The position numbers and the translations under genes were made by a program. This document shows, piece after piece, positions 12,055 to 23,277 of a stretch of DNA of 64,000 bases. Under the pieces are notes generated by a model. It was not told the DNA's origin and made no database searches. It saw nothing but the letters and a program-made list of their open reading frames with translations. The stretch covers positions 50,770,233 through 50,834,232 of the forward strand of contig NC_087067.1 of NCBI RefSeq assembly GCF_963678635.1. The letters are read 5' to 3'. The stretch is from Symsagittifera roscoffensis. Its lineage: Eukaryota; Xenacoelomorpha; Acoela; Convolutidae. The stretch's first letter is position 1; each line of letters starts with the position of its first letter.

Positions 12055-12464
12055 TGGAACCTGATCTAAACTATATTTTATGATTGGATAAATTAAATGT
12101 TTTACCAATGTAAAGTATTTAATATTAACCAATCACGATCCATCTAACTAACAACCCACTTATTTGTAAGTGCTGAAGTTACTTGTAATTTCAGCACCAG
12201 AGAGATTTGAATTTAACTTAGAAATTAGTTGGACTCTCCCGAGCACTTCAGCAGCCGCAATAAACCAGTATACCCTAGATCTATTGAGCCTAGCAGAGAC
12301 TAGTTAAACAACCTGAGACTAGATAGTATAAGAGTAAGATTAGGATCGGTATTAGACTAAGAAGTTGCACGAATCTATCCGGCCGAAAATAAGATAGCGT
12401 GACGAGCAGACGGTGTACCCTATCCGAAATTACTCTATGAGTTATACACACCAGTCCTAACTCA
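12055..12464 (+). repeat. 3' LTR of element A
   Basis: 410 bp, identical by eye to 8764-9173. Preceded by the purine-rich AAAACCCGGATGGG and followed by the AAAG target duplication and the resumed copy-2 sequence. Confidence 0.95.
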
Positions 12465-13667
12465 AAAGCATGGTCAAAATAGAGTTTTTATAAACATTTG
12501 CTATCCTGTATGTCAATGAAAGTTTAATCAAGTTTTTTAATCCAACTTTTCCTGCAACCAAACTTTATTTTAAAACAAGGACAGCCGGTAACTTTGCAAG
12601 TAGCACAGAATGTTCTGACCACAGTCTTAAAAAATGTAAGGAGTTTTTTTTTCAAATTGGTGTCTTTTTTTCTGTTTGTTGTGATTAAAAGATCTGAAGA
12701 AAAAAAGAGAAGCTAGGCATAATTTAGAGTCATAGTGGAACAGTTTTTAAAACAGTTTTTAAAGAAAAATGACTAGAAAAAGGAAAAAAATTGAAAAAAA
12801 AAATTCAATTTTTTTTTCGATTTTTTTTGCAAAATATTTTTAAAATTTCAAGTTTTTGGTTCTCAAAATTGCGCTAAAAAACACCAAACACTACGCTGCC
12901 TTTACTTGAATTAAACAAAGTTTTCACCGCTTAATTAAGCTTAAAGATGCTGCATGGTAACCTTATTAGCTCGAAATTAGACCAAACCCCAATTTCAAAA
13001 AACTCAAACCGGTCTTACTCGACACTGCGAAATGTTTTCACATTTAATTTCGTTTGGATCACGACTGAAAGAGCTTTTATATGATATGTCACTCAAATCA
13101 GTCCGATGATTATGTGTGGTACATGATTTTGCGTGCAAATTTAAAAAAATTAAAGCACATCCGGATACAAAATTCCTCCCCATTTTCAATGGTCGGAACA
13201 AAAATGTCTTTTTCTGAACATTTTCAATGGTCGGAGCAAAAATGTTTTTTTTCTGAGATATATCGGCGCTATTAAGAAACAAAATTTATACAAAAATTTT
13301 TAACCCGCATTTCAGTATGTTGTTTTAATTATTGGCACTACAAAAACAAACAAGGGTCAATATCTCACAACGTCAGCAGACATTTTTTGCGAACCATGTG
13401 TAGGCGAAAAAAAACCTGTGAAAAGTAAGAATTAACTAAGAAGTAAAACGAAAAAATAAAAATTGATCATTGCTGGAAAAACATGTATATGAGGTTGCAA
13501 AATTTCTAAGCAGAAATTTAAGGTCTGATTTTGAAGTGAAGTACATAATAACTTCCTTTAAAAATTATGAAGTAATCGACTCTTTAGGAAAAGAGCCACG
13601 ATTAAAGATAAAGCAAAAAGTGGGAGTGAATAACAAGAAAGAAATATATGTATGTAAGGGTAAACCA

Positions 13668-14185
13668 TACATCATTCTGGTTGATTTTGACACGGATAGT
13701 CTATGGATTTTTGTTGATATACTTGAATCTGGACTTATGTAGAATTTTGCAAACCTAGGAGACAACCATATAGGTGATTAATTACTTTTCACAGAAATTT
13801 TCCGTTAGGCAGGTTGTTTTTCCATCGGTTGCTTAATTGAACCACTGTTTGAATTAGATCAATTTTTGATGAATCATGCCGCGTAATATGTTTGCATATC
13901 TCTGATATTTTCGAAAAAAAATGTTTTAATGTTGAGCTTTGATTTTTAATATGCCGTGTTTTTTTTTCAAAACTAGCATTAATGCATATAACTTAAGATG
14001 ATAAGAAGGTAAACATTTTTACAATTATTAAAAAGTTTTGAACGTCATATGTTACCCATGGATTGGAAAGTTCGTTTTCGACGTTTAAAACAGACTTGAT
14101 AGTCTTCAGTGTCCGCTGAAACTTGTTCTTCGAATGTTAAGTTAGAAAACATTTTTTTAAATTGTAAAGTTATTAATGAATTCAA
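13668..14185. other. Anonymous AT-rich DNA right of the duplication
   Basis: No gene is recognised. A short frame crossing the duplication edge (13470-13742) reads fairly protein-like (GKPYIILVDFDTDSLW) but has no partner exons or domain, so it is not called. Confidence 0.4.
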
Positions 14186-14900
14186 CCAAGTGATGTTTTT
14201 TGATGCACTCATTCTTCTGATTTTGATTTTCATATTTGAAAAAGAATGGCCGAATTGATGAAAATTAGAGGTCGATGCAAACAAAAGATATAAAGTAATT
14301 AGAAGGATAAAAGTCTCAAGTAGTAGTTGTTTTGCAACAATTTCTCAGGAGTTCGACCCTCTGCCGACCCAAAGGGTCCCAACTTTGTATTAATTTTTCG
14401 AGATATTTATTTTTGCTTGACTGGCAATGCTAATTTTGATGAAGAGAGTTACCAAAAAGGGCCTAAAAGCACATTTTTGACCTGTTTTTTTTTAAATACT
14501 TGCCTGCGACACAGAAAGTTTGTTAAAAACAGGCCTTTCGATGAAAAACAGGGCTTTTCAATGAATTAAACCAAGTGTTGTTTTTTGATGCACTCGTTCT
14601 TCTATTTTTGATTTTCATAAGATAAAGTAATTAGCAGGATAACAGTCTCGAGTAGCAGTTTTGCAACAGTTTCTCAGGACTTTGACCCTCTGCAGACCCA
14701 AAGGGTCTCACTTTGTACTATTTTGAGATATCCATTTTGCCTGACTGGCAATACTAGTTTTGAGGGGGATTTCCCAAAAAGGCCTAAATGCGCATTTTTG
14801 GCCTTTATTCAAAATCTTGCATGCGGCACAGAATATTTGGCAAAAGTAGGGCTTTTTTTGTAATTTAGGAGGCTCGGAAAATCACAATGGTCGACCTAAA
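14186..14900 (+). repeat. Diverged tandem repeat, two units of about 380 bp
   Basis: Both units begin AACCAAGTG(A/T)TGTTTTTTGATGCACTC (14186 and 14566). They continue through matching blocks such as TTTCTCAGGA, GACCCTCTGC and ACCCAAAGGGTC, then a CCTAAA(A/T)GC(A/G)CATTTTTG block. The second unit lacks part of the first near 14220-14290. The end of the second unit runs into the dispersed repeat that finishes CCTAGATCCGTCCCT near 14990. Confidence 0.7.
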
Positions 14901-14990
14901 AAAATTAAAATGTTTGCTCAAAATTTTTTTGAACTTTTTTTGAAAATCGGCCCCCTTCGAAAAATTCCTAGATCCGTCCCTATACACAAT
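14745..14990 (-). repeat. Dispersed repeat with a GGACGGATCTAGG end
   Basis: Read on the minus strand, it starts AGGGACGGATCTAGGAATTTTTCG and runs through a GGGGGCCGATTTT block into AGGTCGACC. Related ends occur on the + strand at 21425 (GGCGCGGATATAGGATTTT), 23385 (GGGTGGATTTAGGATTTT) and 45510 (GGGGCGGATCTAAAAATTT). On the minus strand the related region is 53220-53440. This looks like an old non-autonomous transposon family; no coding capacity is seen. Confidence 0.5.
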
Positions 14991-15439
14991 GGTACAACCT
15001 ACATTATCGGTTCATTTATTCAATTGCGGTATTGAACTTTGGAATTTTGCGTTCTTAGTTTGAGCTTATGGCTCCTGATCACGCGATTTTGTAATGTTTG
15101 CCTTTTGGGTCGGTAATTGTAAAATAAAAGCAGAATCTTGTTTTGTAATTTCGACCAAAGCTCTTCTTAATCTGTTATCTTCTCTTCTGCCTCCATGAGG
15201 GCATGTGCAATGTTTGCACACTTACATTAAATGTCACAGTATCAAGTTTATAATTTGAACATGACCTGACGATTAGATTTTGAGAGCATGATTAAACCCA
15301 TGAGATATGTCCGAAATTTGTACTCCATAAAATCATGTCCAGATTTTGAGCCTTAGGTCGCTGCACCATGACAGTCGGCGCGACTTTTAAAGTCTTGACA
15401 CAAGTCGCAGGTATCTATATGTTGTGAGACGGTACAGAT

Positions 15440-15490
15440 TTGCTATCTCATAGAGTAATTTCAGATAGACTACACCGTCTAATTGTCACC
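15440..15490 (-). repeat. LTR fragment of the A/B/C family
   Basis: ATCTCATAGAGTAATTTCAG, AGACTACACCGTCT and GTCACC line up, in order, with the reverse complement of the LTR end (compare 57957-58005). Only about 50 bp remains, so this is a relic. Confidence 0.6.
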
Positions 15491-15499
15491 AATTTCGAA

Positions 15500-17090
15500 T
15501 TTTAATTGGCCAATTTTGACGCGATTTTTATATCATCCGAAGAGTTCCGATGACCTAAGCTCAAATTTAATATTAAAAAATGCTAAAATTAATAATGCTA
15601 AAACATTATAAGGTTTTGGTAAAGTATGCGGGTTTTAAAATTGCCATTTGGGATAAATAATATGGGATAAAAACGAGCGATATATTTCGTGCTATAAAAG
15701 CGAGAGCGGCTAAATAAATCGTTTTTATATTCAAAAATATATAAATTGAACTGATGCAAGTAATTTGCTCCTATTATTGTGTTACAGGCTCGGAATATAT
15801 AAATTTGTATATTAAATAGCGTGAAGGGAGGACAAAAAAAAACAAAGAGAACAGGAACTTCAGCATTTTTTAAATATTATATTAATTTTTGACAAATTTT
15901 CTTTTTATGCACTTTAAACGGCACTATGAAGATTCAGCGCATCGCCCTGATACGAGCAGTTTTGTTTCCCAGGTTCATTGTTCCAATGAATTAATCCAAT
16001 GATTATCAACTGAGATCAACTTTATTGTTCCGACTTTCGTAACGAAAGTAACGGAATATTTGTGCTCGGGATGGTTTTTTTTTGCTTCAGACAAATTTCG
16101 ACTTTTTAACTAGCCATTTTTGACGGAACTTTTTTATATCATTCAAAAGCTATTGTTGTCTTGAGCTTAAACTTGAAAGGATATTTCACCTGTGACCTTT
16201 TTTTGTAAAGTTATGGGGGTTTGAAGATTGTTATTTTGGCCAAATTGTGACAATTAACGGGCGATGTATTTCGCGCTATTAACGCGTAAGCGAGATTTAA
16301 TCCGTCTGAGAATTGGTTCAAAGAAGCTCATATGCCATAATTGATTTGTTAATAGCAGCAAAATTTAACACTTTGTATTTAATATGACTGTGGGGGAATG
16401 TTTTCACAGAAAATTTTATTTCGTTACATTTAAATTTTTTATGTTATTACTGCTCCAAAGAACTTAAAAGGCAGTGGGAACATTCAGGGCTTCGCCCTGA
16501 TACGAGAAGTCTTGTTCTATTCTATTTAAAAGTGGTTTGACTGCGAACAGTCCTATTTTAAAGTAACTGATAAAAATGTTAGATATAGAATATCATTGGT
16601 TATTTTTTTGACTTTCAACAAAAAAGTGGAATATTTATGCTTGCTTGGATTGTTTTGTTTTTTCATTCAGTCAATTATCGACTTTTTAATTGAGCGTCTG
16701 CGACGGAAATGTTTCACAGCATCTAAAGGATATTGTTCTCAAGAGCTCAAAAAGATAATTAGCGCGCGATTTATTGCGTGCATATGACAAGCTTAAGCTG
16801 TGAACCGACGCGTTACCAACTGAACTCAGCCAATTCAATTATTTTTGTGATTAGGAAACGAGGCGCTTTATAAAACTTTTTGTAGTTACAGTACACTATC
16901 ATGTGAGGGATAAATTGACAAAAACAAACTTGTTTCAATTATTTCGTCAACTTTTCAACAAAAACTATTTAATTGGCCTTAGAGTGCAGTCGGAACATTT
17001 TGGGCTTCTCCCTGATAAACGGGCAGTCTCTTTAGTAAATACTCACATTCAAAGGCAGACACGACTGCTGCTATCAGGGCAAAACCATGA
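15500..17090 (+). repeat. Three old tandem-like units of about 500-550 bp
   Basis: Each unit contains, in order: a block like TCGACTTTTTAA(C/T)T; a GACGGAA / GACGCGA block followed by TATATCAT; an inner block GGGCGATGTATTTCGCGCTAT (15675, 16258, 16760); and a terminal block with a CTGATAC/A(C)GAG(C/A)AG end (about 15950, 16500, 17005). The terminal block in the second unit, AGGGCTTCGCCCT, is a perfect small hairpin. A fourth relative lies at 1795-2045. Divergence is high and no protein is encoded. Confidence 0.6.
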
Positions 17091-17099
17091 ACTTTCTGA

Positions 17100-18932
17100 C
17101 TGCTTTTAAAAAAATTATGAGATTTTCAAAACAAATATTTTTTTTTCAGTTTTTTTAGGAAATCATCCTCCCGCACGCATTGTTAAGTACAACGTAATAT
17201 GTAGCACAAACTAGTAATACATAGTAAAATTTCTAATTAGTTCAAATAGCATGCTTCAATTTATTTTGGAACGAAAAGAGGGATGAAATCTCCGCTCACG
17301 CGTTAACAGTGCAAAATATATGGCATATTAATTGTCCTAAATTAACCCAACTGGCACTCTTTAAACCCCCAAAACTTAACGATTGGTCAAAAATTGCTAG
17401 CTAAAAATCGAATTTTGTTTGGAGACAAAAGTCACCGGAGCACGAATATTCTGTCACTTTCTCCAAAAACGGAACAATAAAGCAAGAATCAATAATGCAT
17501 GAAACTACTAACGGGTCGCAATTGACATGTCAGGTTTACATCACTAGGTTTCATGATTTTGACGAATAGCATTATGACAACAACTTAGATGAATGTCAGT
17601 CCAAACCTTGTTTTTTTCCCTCGAAAACGTATGAAAGCAGTATTAAATATAATTAAAACTACAAACTGGAAGTGTGTCACTGTGTATGAGTTTGAGTGAT
17701 CAATGGTCAACTTAACTACGAATAGCTTTGAAAATTGGTCAGGTCGCGCTGTCGAACAGTAGTAATTAAACGCATTTGACCGGTAAAACCGAATCTTAAA
17801 TTATTCCTACGACTGCACAACTGAGCACAGACAGTTAATACATCCCCGGATGGACAAAAAATGCTTAGCATACAATTTCATATTTCGGAAAAAACTCGTA
17901 TCATATAGTCTCTTCCAATTGTGTAGAAAAAGAACATTTTATGAAAATCACATTTTTCTTTTTTCCATACAATAGCTGGCACCTTTTCCGCGTAATTTTT
18001 TTGAGTTTTGCTTTCTATTTGTGCCTCGCCCTGAGTACAAATACTAAAAAAATCTCAAATGAAAAAATCAACAGAATGTGCGGCGTTGTATCGCAAATAA
18101 AACTACGTATTGCTAGATGCCAAGTCAGATAAATTTTGAATTTCACTCAAAATTGTATTTTTTTTGTATATGGCTACGAGGCCTCTGTTTTGAAAAATCA
18201 GACGTTGAGAATATGGATTGTTTTTTTGGTTAGGTATAGGCTATATCTTATCATCTGAAACTGAAAACTCTGCCATTACAGAAAACCTTCGATGTGACCC
18301 TTGATTCTTTTGTCTATGAAAATTAAGCGCTCGAAGTTTTTTTTAGCTCAAAAGGTCTTTTTTAAAAAAAAACAAGTTTCAAACGTTTTGCGCAAAATTG
18401 TGGAGATTTAAACTTTCTAAAACTTTTTGGGTTTTGTAAGAGGTTTCTTTTGATATAACTTTCTCATCAATTTATTTGGTAGAGTTAGAATAGTTCTTGA
18501 TTAATTAAAAATGCCAAAATTATCAATTTTAGGGGTACAATTTTGTTTGCGGCTTTCGCAAAATAAATTGCACCAAGATAATTTAGCAAAAATCTAAGCA
18601 ACTTTTGTTTCGTTCATTTTTGTCTAACATTAACCCATTATGAGAAACACGCGTTTAAAGTTTGCAGGCCCTTCGTTTCATCTGGATAATTTACATCAGC
18701 ACTGTATCTGATATTGCTTTTAATGCATTCGGTTCAGTGGTCGAGATCCAAACCGTAATATGACAATTTGCAACAAAAGGGATCTCGCCAATAAATGCAA
18801 CTTCTTTTCAGAACAAAATCAATTAGGCGAGGGGGTTGCAAGCGCAGTGGCGGGAGGGGGGGTTAGGGGTGAATGGGCTATACAGAATCACGTGGGTGAC
18901 TTATTAATTCCTAGATATTTTCTTGAAAATTG
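17100..18932. other. Anonymous DNA upstream of the globin gene
   Basis: No exon or repeat family is recognised. The part next to the gene (about 18700-18900) is less AT-rich and has a G-rich stretch (GGCGAGGGGGTTGC and GGCGGGAGGGGGGG). It could hold promoter sequence, but I see no diagnostic element. Confidence 0.4.
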
Positions 18933-18950
18933 GTCTCTACAATTGTTTAG
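18933..18950 (+). promoter_or_regulatory. Splice acceptor just before the globin start (5' UTR intron or trans-splice site)
   Basis: A pyrimidine-rich run ending ACAATTGTTTAG stops at 18950, only 12 nt before the ATG at 18963. This could be the 3' end of an intron in the 5' UTR. It could also be a spliced-leader acceptor, as in animals that trans-splice. No upstream exon is identified. Confidence 0.45.
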
Positions 18951-18962
18951 ATCACAATAAAA

Positions 18963-21900
18963 ATGGCGACTTTGGAGTCCATGCAAGTGTCCGAGGAACA
19001 GCAGAGTCTGATTATGGAGGATGTGCAAGTACTGTTGCCCAATTATGACGATTTCGTTGAGGACGTCCTCCAACAGTGAGTAGAGTATATGAAGAACAAA
19101 CTCATAGACTCATAGAAGAAATATAATAAGTATCAATAAGTGGACAGATAAAATTAATTAAAAAGAGCAAATGACCTGTTTAAAAAAAAAATATCTGTCA
19201 GCATGCAAAAAAAAATTTTCTCAATGTCAAACCTAAAAACTCAAGTATGCATAGAAAAATGCTCAAAACTGACAGACTGCTCTTTTAATTTTTTTTTAAA
19301 GCTGGAGCATCCCGACCATAGATATCTTCGTTTAATAAATAAACCAATGGTTGCAAAATTGGCCGTAAAGCAGGTGCGAGTAGACTATACGTTCTCTTCT
19401 CTTTAACTTCCAGATATTGTCTTTTTCGCTTTCAAATACCGAAAGGAAAACTTTTTTTCTCCTTTTTTGTGAACTTTTAAAATCATTTAGATGTTGGAGG
19501 ATGGGCTAATTAAGTTTCAGGAGCTCACTGTTATGGGTTGCTATGGCTGCATAAAAGATTTTTTGGTCCCTTTTCCTTTTTCCCTTCATAGCACTATTTA
19601 AAAATTAATAATTAATACATTGCGGCTAAAAAGTTTGGGCACAGAAATTTGCTAAGAATCAGTAAATTTATTCGCATCGCATTTTTATGTAGTAAAAATG
19701 GTAACTAAATGTATACATAGTGAAATCTAAATATGTAAAAATGTGAAAGTTCAAAATGATGTGTTATTAGTCAATCATTGTGTCTACCAGCTAATATTTT
19801 AGCACTTTAAAGCAGCTGATTTTAAAATCATTTATTTGCTATTCAATTCCTTTTTTATAAACATAAATCGGCGATCAGAGCAAAAGGATAATCTCGAAAA
19901 AATTACGAGGACAATTTCGATCAAATATTCTAATACGCAATTTCGAAAAATAATGAATCATTTTTGAAAATTAAAAAAGTTTTTTCACTAAAGTTATGCA
20001 GATTTAGGTAATTCTTGCTCGAAATGTATTTTTGATATTAAACTTGTCTTTTTTTACATAATAATCATTTAAATAATTCTGTCCAAACATACAAATACAT
20101 TTAGTTTGTTCTTCTTATCTTATTTTTTCTGTTTTGTTACAACCGCTTCACGAAGTATGAAAGACCTAAGGAAAAGGAATAGGCTCTGTTTTTTTTCGAA
20201 CCAACTTTGACTACCTCAACAATAGCTTGGAGGTGGGAGGGGGTCATTTGAGGTATCGTAATGAAACTTTTCAGCCAAGATGTAATTGCGTTTCGAAACA
20301 ACGTTTTTAAATAGCTGCCTCGGTGAACTAAATAAAGTAATCAGTGACCAGAAAAAAATCAAATCAAATTTACGGTTTTTAGTCTACGTTTGAGCAAATA
20401 AGAGGATTTTAGGCCAATTAAATTTAGATTTTCTCAGTTGAGTTCTACTTCAAATTTTTTCTTTGTTTTTGTTGAAACAAATTTAAAAACTAGAGTGGCC
20501 ACGAAGCCACAAGAGAACCGAGATAGCCAGCTCAATTGACCTTTATCTTTGACCAATTGACATGTTCATAGGGCATAGGGTAGATTAGAATAAGGTAGAT
20601 TGTCATGGAACGTTAAAACAAGCATAATTTTGCAATTGACTTAAATTGGCATGTCATTTTCGCGTCGTGCTTTTTGTTGATCCGTGTCTTTGTAGTAGTT
20701 AGAACATAGTTGAAAGATGCCCGAGGGAAAAAGAGCCCGGCCTGAGGGCACGAAGTGCCCGAGTGCGGTTCTTTTGCCCGAGGCCATCTTCAACTATGTT
20801 CTAACTGTTGAAGAGTTTGTTTTTGCTCTTTCTGTTTGTTTTTGCGGCTCTTTTTCCTTTCCCCCCTCCCACCTCGTATGAGCATCACTTTTATGATGTA
20901 ATGAGTGGTTTTACAAGGTTAATTATGAAGACCAAATATGTTTGTCATGGCCCGATAAGTCCGCATGCCAATTTTCTTGTTAATCGGTTGGTGGGAACAG
21001 TAATTTTACTTTTAAAAAATTGCAGGTGGGGAAGAGGAAAAAGAGCCATTTTTGCTCTTTCAATTGTTATAATCGGGCTTTTTTCAAAAAAAGAGCCCGG
21101 AAAGTTGTGAAAAGTGCGCGAAACTATGCAAATGATTTCATTTTTTATTCATGCGTTCTAATATTTCATTTTTCATTCATGCCTTGTCGTGAAAAAACAT
21201 GTGTGAAAGAGCAAAAACATACTCTTCTAATCTTAAAAGTTGAATTGAAAATTTCAGGCCTATTTTTTTTAAATGGACTTTTTTTCTTGTAAATCCGAGC
21301 CACGGCCACTAGTTTGTTTGAGGTCGTCAAGTCCGGCGAAAAGGAAACAAAAGTTAATCCATAGTCCCCTCCGGTCACCATAAGCCACGACGCTGTCGTA
21401 ACAAAAACCAGCTACACCTTGGATCAGGCGCGGATATAGGATTTTCAAAAAAAAATGGAAATTTTTTTTGCCAGTTTTTTTTAGATCAAATTGAACTTCC
21501 GAGCCGTCCTAAAACACAATAAGGATCCTTTTTTGAGAAATTTTTCTGCCCACATGCAAACTTTTGGTTGTTTATAGGCATCTTTTGGCACACACTCATA
21601 AAAAAAACGGTTTATACTGGCGCGCAAAACGCTTTTTTACAGCTGAAAAAGGATGATGCACAGAACCAAAGAAGTGGCCTTTAGGCGGTGAAGCAGTTAG
21701 TACCTGAAATCCGATCGCCCCTCAAAACCGCCAATCTGCTTCTGCCTCGAAACCTAATAACTTGGACTATTTTTGTCTTTAGATTCATGGAAGAAAACCC
21801 CGAAACGTTTCAAATATTTCCGTGGGCTGATGCTAGCAAAACAGCGAAAGAGATGAGAAGTCACCCCCGCTTCAAAAGCCACGCCAAGTCCATCGGGAAG

Positions 21901-23122
21901 GTGATCAGTGACTGTCTGGTGGACTTGAATGGGGTGAAGAAGCACGAGCCGAAGCTGAGCTCTCTGGGGGCGATGCACACGAAGAAGAAGGTGCCGACTG
22001 AATTATTCGGGGTCAGTTGATTGTCACCATAGACATTTATTTGACACCAGTTATTTTCCAGAACTCCCCGAACCCCCCCCCCCCCACCACCAACACCACC
22101 ACCTTGTGTAAGTATGTAAATTTGGACTGGGTTTGGGCGCAGCGGGATTTACAAAGTCTGGATGGACACCAGTAGCGGACCTCGACTCGGAAATTAGACA
22201 AATAGTTAGGGAAACAAAATGTTGGAGCTCATTTTAATCGCGGTTCTAAAACACTGTTATTTATAATTTTATCAGTTCTGATGATGACGATCATTTAAAA
22301 CGATAAATGGCATGAAAAAATATAGCCGAATAAAAAGTTTAATCCTTTTCAATGGTCTAGCTCGGATGACCTGTTTGTAGGAATTAACTTCAATTTGTCT
22401 TGACTTTTTGGTATTTTTTCTCCAATGATTGAAGCCAATTTTTGCGGTATAATATTTAGAGCGTCTAATTTGTTCTACGTAAAGCTACTATTAATTCTCC
22501 CGGAAAGCTGATTTGATGCAACTAGTTTTTCCTCTGCATAGAAAAAAAGGACGATAAAAAAATTTTAGAAAAATCAATTGTTTCTCAAAAACCACCATGA
22601 TCGAAACCATGTGTGTTACTTGGGAAATAAACCACCATCGCCTAAGATTGTTTTTTAGAATTGGTTGTCATTATTCTGTGCTGTGTTGCTCAGTCAATTT
22701 TTAATCAAAAAACCACATCGTCGGCCAGGCAACTAGGAATACAGTTCCAGTAAGCTTAATCATTGAATTAGTCCTTTTCTATGGGTGGTTTTTTGTCACT
22801 ACCTGGGTTGACCAGAAATCGCTATCTTAGAGCTCTTCTTATAAAAAAAAATTGAAAAATAGCGGACATTTCCTACAAATCTGATTAGAAGTTCTAAGAT
22901 AAAGGACTTTTTTGTAGGATGGTCAACCCGGGTAGGTAGCATAGAGAGAGGGATAGTTAAAGAGAGGGGTTGATTGATTGGTTGTTATTGTTGGCACAGA
23001 AACTGGGGGGCTGTATCTTGACTCAAGTGGTGAAGAGGGTCTCGGAGGCCAAGTGGAGCGAGGAGAAGAAGGAGGCGTGGCTGAAGGCGTACGGCATCAT
23101 CACTGTCATGGTCACTGAGTAG
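18963..23122 (+). CDS. Globin, three exons (18963-19075, 21783-22011, 23000-23122)
   Basis: Haem-binding single-domain globin of 154 residues, binding oxygen or another small ligand. Exon 1 encodes helices A and B, exon 2 helices B to G, exon 3 helices G and H. Diagnostic residues are all present: Pro44 at C2, Phe50 at CD1, distal His71 (HPRFKSHA, E7) and proximal His103 (LSSLGAMH, F8). Exon 1 ends in phase 2, six residues before the C2 Pro, and exon 2 ends in phase 0 after VPTELFG. These are the canonical B12.2 and G7.0 intron positions of animal globins. Splice sites are GTGAGT/TTTAG and GTCAGT/CACAG. The ATG at 18963 sits in AAAATGG. There is no signal peptide and no extension. Introns are long (2.7 and 1.0 kb) and hold foldback elements. 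It looks intact and functional. Which globin class (neuroglobin, cytoglobin or invertebrate-specific) I cannot decide; only one Cys pair candidate is visible (C82, C119). Confidence 0.93.
20697..20806. mobile_element. 110-bp foldback element in globin intron 1
   Basis: AGTTAGAACATAGTTGAA at the left end pairs with TTCAACTATGTTCTAACT at the right end, and pairing continues inward over GATG and CCCGAGG. The middle has its own hairpin, GGGCACGAAGTGCCC. A separate short palindrome, CGGGCTTTTTT / AAAAAGAGCCCGG, lies at 21074-21100. This looks like a miniature inverted-repeat element or a foldback; no ORF. Confidence 0.75.
22799..22935. mobile_element. 137-bp inverted-repeat element in globin intron 2
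   Basis: The ends are CTACCTGGGTTGACCA and TGGTCAACCCGGGTAG, a 16-bp terminal inverted repeat with one mismatch. Pairing continues inside (CTATCTTAGAGCTC against TTCTAAGATA). The same terminal motif bounds the element at 38678-39103, so this is a dispersed non-autonomous DNA transposon family. No transposase is present. Confidence 0.75.
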
Positions 23123-23271
23123 AGAGCTCACTGCCGACAATAATCATTAATCAATAACTGTGGACTCAATCACTAACTATGTTTTAGATTAACAGAACGC
23201 TGCACATATTTCATTATCTTTTTAAACTTCAATTCAGAATCACAATTACATTGTTTAGATACCTGATTTTA

Positions 23272-23277
23272 AATAAA
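23272..23277 (+). terminator. Polyadenylation signal of the globin gene
   Basis: AATAAA 150 bp after the globin stop codon, the first such hexamer downstream. Strand and distance fit a 3' UTR of about 170 nt. Confidence 0.5.

Larger units (their letters stand above)
8760..12468 (+). mobile_element. Element A: recent, non-autonomous LTR retrotransposon with its target duplication
   Basis: Two LTRs of 410 bp (8764-9173 and 12055-12464) read identical by eye. Each starts TGGAACC and ends AACTCA. The element is flanked by AAAG on both sides (8760-8763 and 12465-12468). The unoccupied site, GGCGCCAAAGCATGG, is present in copy 1 of the duplication at about 5315-5330. Between the LTRs are a primer-binding site, one long open frame related to the last ORF of element B at 59936-61744, and about 1.6 kb of 3' non-coding sequence. 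There is no gag, protease, RT, RNase H, integrase or env. It must therefore have been mobilised in trans, presumably by a full-length relative such as element B. Identical LTRs imply very recent insertion. Confidence 0.95.
6528..13667 (+). repeat. 3.44-kb tandem duplication, copy 2, split by an LTR element
   Basis: The sequence follows copy 1 to 8763, is interrupted by the LTR element at 8764-12464, then resumes at 12465 and follows copy 1 (from about 5324) to 13667, where similarity stops after GTAAACCA. The stretch after the insertion shows slightly more differences from copy 1 than the stretch before it. The insertion is absent from copy 1, so it came after the duplication or was restricted to one copy. 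Confidence 0.9.
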
